Shown here in pieces: positions 6,159 through 9,434 of a DNA stretch of 9,434 bases. The position numbers were made by a program, and so were the translations under genes. Source of the stretch: Rubrobacter sp. (GTDB taxonomy: Bacteria; Actinomycetota; Rubrobacteria; Rubrobacterales; Rubrobacteraceae); NCBI GenBank assembly GCA_013815575.1, contig JACDFX010000025.1:1-9434 (forward strand), in the 5' to 3' direction. Numbering within the stretch: the first letter of the stretch is position 1; every line of letters starts with the position of its first letter. Under the pieces are notes generated by a model, which saw nothing but the letters and a program-made list of their open reading frames with translations, searched no databases and was not told the DNA's origin.

Positions 6159-7697
6159 ATGAATAACACGGCTGCATTCGACTACCTCGTCCTCGGTGGC
6201 GGCACGACGGGGGCGGTGCTGGCCGCCCGCCTCGCCGAGGACCCGGAGGTTGGCGTGTGCCTGGTAGAGGCCGGGCCATCCGACGAGGGCGATTGGCGGA
6301 TACTCGAGCTCTGGAACTGGGTCAACCTGCTCGGCACGGAGCTCGACTACGACTACGTGATAGAGCCGCAGGAGCGCGGGAACGGCATGATCCGCCACAG
6401 CCGCGGGAAGATGCTCGGCGGCTGCAGCTCGCACAACTCGGCCATCGCCTTCCGTACCCCCGACGCGGACCTGAGGATCTGGGAGCGGGACGGCGCAACG
6501 GGGTGGGGACCCGAAGACGCCCGTCCCTACTTCGACAGGGTCTTCGACCGGGTCAACATCGAAACGGTCTTACCCGGCAACACCTGCAGCGAGGCCTTCG
6601 TAAATGCTGCCCGGCAGGCGGGTTTTCCGCCCATCCGCTTCAACGACGAAGAGATCCGGGAGGGAGTGGGATGGCTCCAGCTCAACGCGCGCGGGGCCAT
6701 CAGGCACTCGAGCTCGGTGGCCTACCTCCATCCCATCGGCGAGCTGCCGCCGAACCTCACGCTCCTGACAGATACGAAGGTGCACCGCATCCTGCTCGAC
6801 GACCACGGCGACGCTGTGGGCGCCGAGACCGACCGGGGCACCATCTCAGCCCGCCGCGAGGTCGTCGTCTGCTGCGGCGCCTTCGACACGCCGAAGCTCC
6901 TGATGCTCTCCGGGATCGGCCCGGCAGACCACCTGTACGATGTCGGCGTTCCAAGCCTGGTCGACCTGCCGGGGGTCGGGGAACACCTCCTGGATCACCC
7001 CGAGGGTGTCGTGATGTGGGAGTCGACGAGGCCCGTGCCGGCGATGTCGCGCCAGGGCTGGGAGGCGGCGCTCTTCGCCCGCACCGATCCCTCCGCCGGG
7101 GAGCCGGACGTGATGTTCCACTTCGGCACCAGCGCCTTCGACCTCAACACCGTTCAGCTCGGCTACCCGACCGCCGAGCAGGCGTTCTGCCTGACCCCGA
7201 ACGTGATGCGCGCGAAGAGCGAGGGCGTCGTGCGGCTGCGCTCCGGGGACTCGTCGGCCCCGCCCCTGATCGACTTCCGCTACTTCACAGACCTGGACGG
7301 GTACGACGACCGGGTCATAACCGAAGGCGTCAAGCTCGCGCGCGCCATCGCCGAGCAGCCCGCGCTGAGGCCCTGGGTCAAGCGAGAGCTCGCCCCTGGC
7401 CCCGGCGTCAGGAGCGACGAGGAGATCTCCGAGTACGCGCGCCGCACGGCGAACACCGTCTACCATCCCGCGGGCACCTGCCGGATGGGTGCTGTGGACG
7501 ACCCGCGCGTGGTGGTCGACCCGCAACTGCGCGTCCGGGGCGTCGGCCGTCTGCGCGTTGCTGATGCCTCCGTCTTTCCGACCATGATAGGGACCAACCC
7601 CTGCATCACCTGCATGATGATCGGGGAGAAGTGCGCGGGCCTCGTAAAGGAAGCGGCGGTCTCGGTACCGCTGGCGGAAGGGAATCTCGTAATATGA
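6159..7697 (+). CDS. GMC-family flavoenzyme, choline oxidase-like
   Basis: 512 aa, FAD-dependent glucose-methanol-choline oxidoreductase. The dinucleotide fold is LGGGTTGAVLAARL (12-25), with E37 for the ribose. GMC signature 1 is LGGCSSHNSAIAF (86-98) and signature 2 GAFDTPKLLMLSGIG. The sequence follows Arthrobacter choline oxidase closely. GGCSSHNS contains H92, matching the histidine that binds FAD covalently (H99 in choline oxidase), and S94 (S101). DHPEGVV holds E282 (E312, which binds trimethylammonium). H321 matches H351. VYHPAGT holds Y435/H436 (Y465/H466), and N480 matches N510. W54 and W301 fit the aromatic box. From E282 to N480 the offset to choline oxidase is a constant 30 residues, so the catalytic half aligns without gaps. 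Oxidation of choline, through betaine aldehyde, is therefore the best prediction; another quaternary amino alcohol is possible. ATG at 6159 follows AAGGGG; 4 nt after the previous stop, and its own stop overlaps the ALDH start. Confidence 0.88.
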   Translation: MNNTAAFDYLVLGGGTTGAVLAARLAEDPEVGVCLVEAGPSDEGDWRILELWNWVNLLGTELDYDYVIEPQERGNGMIRHSRGKMLGGCSSHNSAIAFRTPDADLRIWERDGATGWGPEDARPYFDRVFDRVNIETVLPGNTCSEAFVNAARQAGFPPIRFNDEEIREGVGWLQLNARGAIRHSSSVAYLHPIGELPPNLTLLTDTKVHRILLDDHGDAVGAETDRGTISARREVVVCCGAFDTPKLLMLSGIGPADHLYDVGVPSLVDLPGVGEHLLDHPEGVVMWESTRPVPAMSRQGWEAALFARTDPSAGEPDVMFHFGTSAFDLNTVQLGYPTAEQAFCLTPNVMRAKSEGVVRLRSGDSSAPPLIDFRYFTDLDGYDDRVITEGVKLARAIAEQPALRPWVKRELAPGPGVRSDEEISEYARRTANTVYHPAGTCRMGAVDDPRVVVDPQLRVRGVGRLRVADASVFPTMIGTNPCITCMMIGEKCAGLVKEAAVSVPLAEGNLVI

Positions 7698-9148
7698 TCG
7701 CAACCAAGGATTACCCCATGTACGTGGCGGGAGAGTGGACCGACTCCGAGTCCGAGGCCCGCATGGACGCGACGAGCCCCGCCACGGGGGAGAAGATCGG
7801 GACCCTCCCCGAGGGCACCCGCGAAGACGTCAGGCGTGCCATAAGGGCCGCGAACGATGCCTGGGGCTCGTGGGCAGCCCTCTCGGCCTTCGAGCGGGCT
7901 GCGGCGATGGGGCGCGTCGCGGGGATCATCGAGGGTCGTCGCGAGGAGTTGGCCCGAACCCTGACCCTGGATCAGGGCAAGCCCCTGGAGGCCGAAGCTT
8001 ACGACGAGGTGGACGAGCTCGTCGAGTACTTTGCGATGGCCGCCGCCGAGGCCACGCGCCTCGAAGGGTCGATGCCGCCCTCCGTTCACGCCGACAAACG
8101 GGTCCTGCTCTACAGGGTTCCGCGCGGGGTGGTCGGCATCATCAGCCCCTGGAACTGGCCCTACACCATGCCGGCCGAGATGATCGCCCCCGCCCTGGCC
8201 TCCGGGAACGCGGTCGTCTGGGTGCCAGCCCCCTCGACGTCCGTGTGTGCCGTCAAGCTGGCCGAATGCATCGTGGACGCCGGGGTGCCGTCCGGCGTCT
8301 TCAACATGGTTTGCGGCCCGGGGGCGGAGGTAGGAGACGAGGTGGCGGCCAACCCTGGCATCCAGGCGGTCGGCTTTATCGGCTCCATCGAGACCGGGCA
8401 GAAGGTGGCCGCCCGCGCCGCGGGTAAGGCGCTTCTTCTGGAGATGGGCGGGAACGGGCCGGTGGTGATCCTGGACGACGCCGACCTCGACGCCGCCGCG
8501 GAGGAGAGCCTGACCTCCGCCTTCCTCGGGGCGGGCCAGAGCTGCACCGCCGGGGAGCGCTTCCTGGTGCACGAGAGGGTCTACGATGCCTACCTGGAGA
8601 AGCTTGGGCGCGCGATAGAGCGGGAGATCAAACTCGGCGACCCCTTCGACCCGACGACCACGCTCGGCCCGCTCAACAACGAACCGACGGCCGGGAAGAT
8701 GGACCAGCACATCACCGACGCGCTGGAGGGCGGCGCCGAACTGATCTCCGGCGGCTCCCGCGCGAAGGGCTTCCCCACGGACCTCTACTACCGGCCGACG
8801 GTGCTGGGCAAGGTCGGCGCCGGGATGCGCGTCTCCAGGGAGGAGACCTTTGGCCCGATAATCCCCGCGACCATCATCCGCGACGAGGGGGAGGCCATAC
8901 GGACGATCAACTCCTCCCCCTACGGCCTGCTCTCCGCCGTCTTTACGCAAGACTTGGCGCGGGGCCTACGCTTCGCCGAAGCGGTGCGAACCGGATGGGT
9001 CAACATAAACGCCTCCTCCAACCACTGGGAGAGCCACCTTCCCTTCGGCGGGAGGTCGGGGTCCCTATCCGGCGTCGGGCGCGTCGGGGGGCGCTACGCG
9101 ATGGAGACCTTTACCGAGTTCAAGACCGTCATCCTGAGTTTGGGCTGA
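7694..9148 (+). CDS. NAD(P)-type aldehyde dehydrogenase, betaine-aldehyde-dehydrogenase-like by context
   Basis: 484 aa, one ALDH-superfamily domain of normal length. Catalytic residues are present: SPWNWP with N154, LEMGGNGP with the general base E250, GAGQSCTAGER with the nucleophile C284, and EETFGP with E384. The start is ATG at 7694, forming an ATGA overlap with the GMC stop and preceded by GGAAGGGA; an upstream in-frame start at 7631 lies deep inside the GMC gene and is less likely. The segment normally reading L-K-P-A/S-E is WVPAP (176-180). Thus the lysine that contacts the adenosine ribose/phosphate of the cofactor is V177, and the glutamate is P180. Cofactor affinity or preference may be altered. 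Directly after a choline-oxidase-like enzyme, oxidation of betaine aldehyde (or the matching aldehyde) to the acid is the natural role, by inference from context rather than from substrate-specific residues. Confidence 0.88.
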   Translation: MIATKDYPMYVAGEWTDSESEARMDATSPATGEKIGTLPEGTREDVRRAIRAANDAWGSWAALSAFERAAAMGRVAGIIEGRREELARTLTLDQGKPLEAEAYDEVDELVEYFAMAAAEATRLEGSMPPSVHADKRVLLYRVPRGVVGIISPWNWPYTMPAEMIAPALASGNAVVWVPAPSTSVCAVKLAECIVDAGVPSGVFNMVCGPGAEVGDEVAANPGIQAVGFIGSIETGQKVAARAAGKALLLEMGGNGPVVILDDADLDAAAEESLTSAFLGAGQSCTAGERFLVHERVYDAYLEKLGRAIEREIKLGDPFDPTTTLGPLNNEPTAGKMDQHITDALEGGAELISGGSRAKGFPTDLYYRPTVLGKVGAGMRVSREETFGPIIPATIIRDEGEAIRTINSSPYGLLSAVFTQDLARGLRFAEAVRTGWVNINASSNHWESHLPFGGRSGSLSGVGRVGGRYAMETFTEFKTVILSLG

Positions 9149-9199
9149 CGTGAAACGGGGTGTCCTCCACGCGTCTCAGAAAAGAAAAAGCGAGTGCTC

Positions 9200-9252
9200 T
9201 TGACTCGTATACGGACGTATGTTACTAGTGCCGCATAGAGAAAAGATATGCG
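9200..9252 (+). promoter_or_regulatory. Possible promoter and dyads before the terminal FAD oxidoreductase gene
   Basis: The 211-base spacer after the ALDH gene is purine- and A-rich compared with its surroundings. TTGACT (9200-9205) with a 17-bp spacer to TACTAG (9223-9228) is a modest promoter. The perfect palindrome cgtatacg (9206-9213) lies in its spacer. The inverted repeat cgcata/tatgcg (9232-9237 / 9247-9252, 9-base loop) follows. A second TTGACA occurs at 9289-9294 without a good -10. The spacing and dyads suggest separate, regulated transcription of the last gene. Confidence 0.3.
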
Positions 9253-9359
9253 CGATACGCAACGAAAAAGACCGAAAACGAGGCCCGATTGACAGAAGGT
9301 TGTGGTGGGTTTTTCTCTAGGTCGGGTGGGGCGACGGCGGGGTGGACGGAGGTTTAGCG

Positions 9360-9434
9360 GTGGAAGATAGGGCGGGCGTCGTGGTCATCGGGGCCGGCAT
9401 CGTCGGGTGCAGCGCCGCGGCGCATCTGGCGGGG
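9360..9434 (+). CDS. FAD-dependent oxidoreductase, N-terminus only (DAO / dimethylglycine-sarcosine dehydrogenase type)
   Basis: Only 25 codons are inside the window. GTG at 9360 is preceded by GGAGG (about 7 nt away) and begins a chain with the FAD/NAD dinucleotide-binding motif VVVIGAGIVGCSAAAHLA (7-24), with GxGxxG at 11-16. The IGAGIVGCSAAxHLA form is typical of the D-amino-acid-oxidase/glycine-oxidase fold, including dimethylglycine and sarcosine dehydrogenases. Following choline and aldehyde oxidation genes, a dimethylglycine- or sarcosine-type demethylase is attractive, but the family cannot be fixed from this fragment. Confidence 0.7.
   Translation, partial: MEDRAGVVVIGAGIVGCSAAAHLAG

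Noticed and set aside
7460..8950. 496-codon open frame on the minus strand
   Set aside because: It lies opposite the GMC and ALDH genes, whose catalytic motifs are unambiguous; its composition (rich in G, R, H, V, D) is typical of an antisense shadow.

Overview
The window is high-GC DNA with GTG/ATG starts and good Shine-Dalgarno sites. It carries an enzyme of the coenzyme F420-dependent luciferase-like family. Together these point to an actinobacterium; a Rubrobacter-type lineage is a guess from general flavour, not something the sequence proves. Seven complete genes and the first 25 codons of an eighth can be read.

Left part (1-3042). A 205-base leader, with a long-range inverted repeat and a 12-codon upstream ORF behind a strong ribosome site, precedes an F420-dependent oxidoreductase related to F420-glucose-6-phosphate dehydrogenase (206-1207, +). 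Converging on it is a COMT-type SAM-dependent O-methyltransferase (1500-2498, -). This is divergent from a small MarR-type regulator (2584-3042, +). The AT-rich divergent spacer holds a perfect-consensus sigma70-type promoter for the methyltransferase (TTGACA-N18-TATAAT), with a dyad sitting in and next to it that is a natural candidate MarR operator.

Middle (3043-4669). An IclR-family regulator (3227-3997, +) is followed by a 672-base stretch with no convincing gene. That stretch holds a possible terminator, a good promoter (TTGACA-N17-TAAAAG) overlapped by dyad symmetry, and a leader of about 360 nt with two mutually exclusive GC-rich hairpins.

Right part (4670-9434). A tight three-gene operon (4-nt gap, then a 4-nt ATGA overlap) encodes three enzymes. 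The first is an alkaline-phosphatase-superfamily 'sulfatase' whose nucleophile position is Thr instead of Cys/Ser. The second is a GMC flavoenzyme that keeps essentially every known active-site residue of choline oxidase, including the covalent-FAD histidine and the ammonium-binding glutamate. The third is an aldehyde dehydrogenase with an intact catalytic set but an unusual NAD-ribose-binding segment. After a 211-base spacer with its own possible promoter comes the start of a FAD oxidoreductase of the DAO/dimethylglycine-sarcosine dehydrogenase type.

The most coherent reading is an IclR-controlled catabolic island. A phosphohydrolase-like enzyme would free choline (or a similar quaternary amino alcohol) from an ester, the choline-oxidase-like enzyme and aldehyde dehydrogenase would oxidise it to a betaine, and the downstream flavoenzyme might start demethylation. 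The choline-oxidase step is well supported by residues; the ester substrate and the last step are inference.
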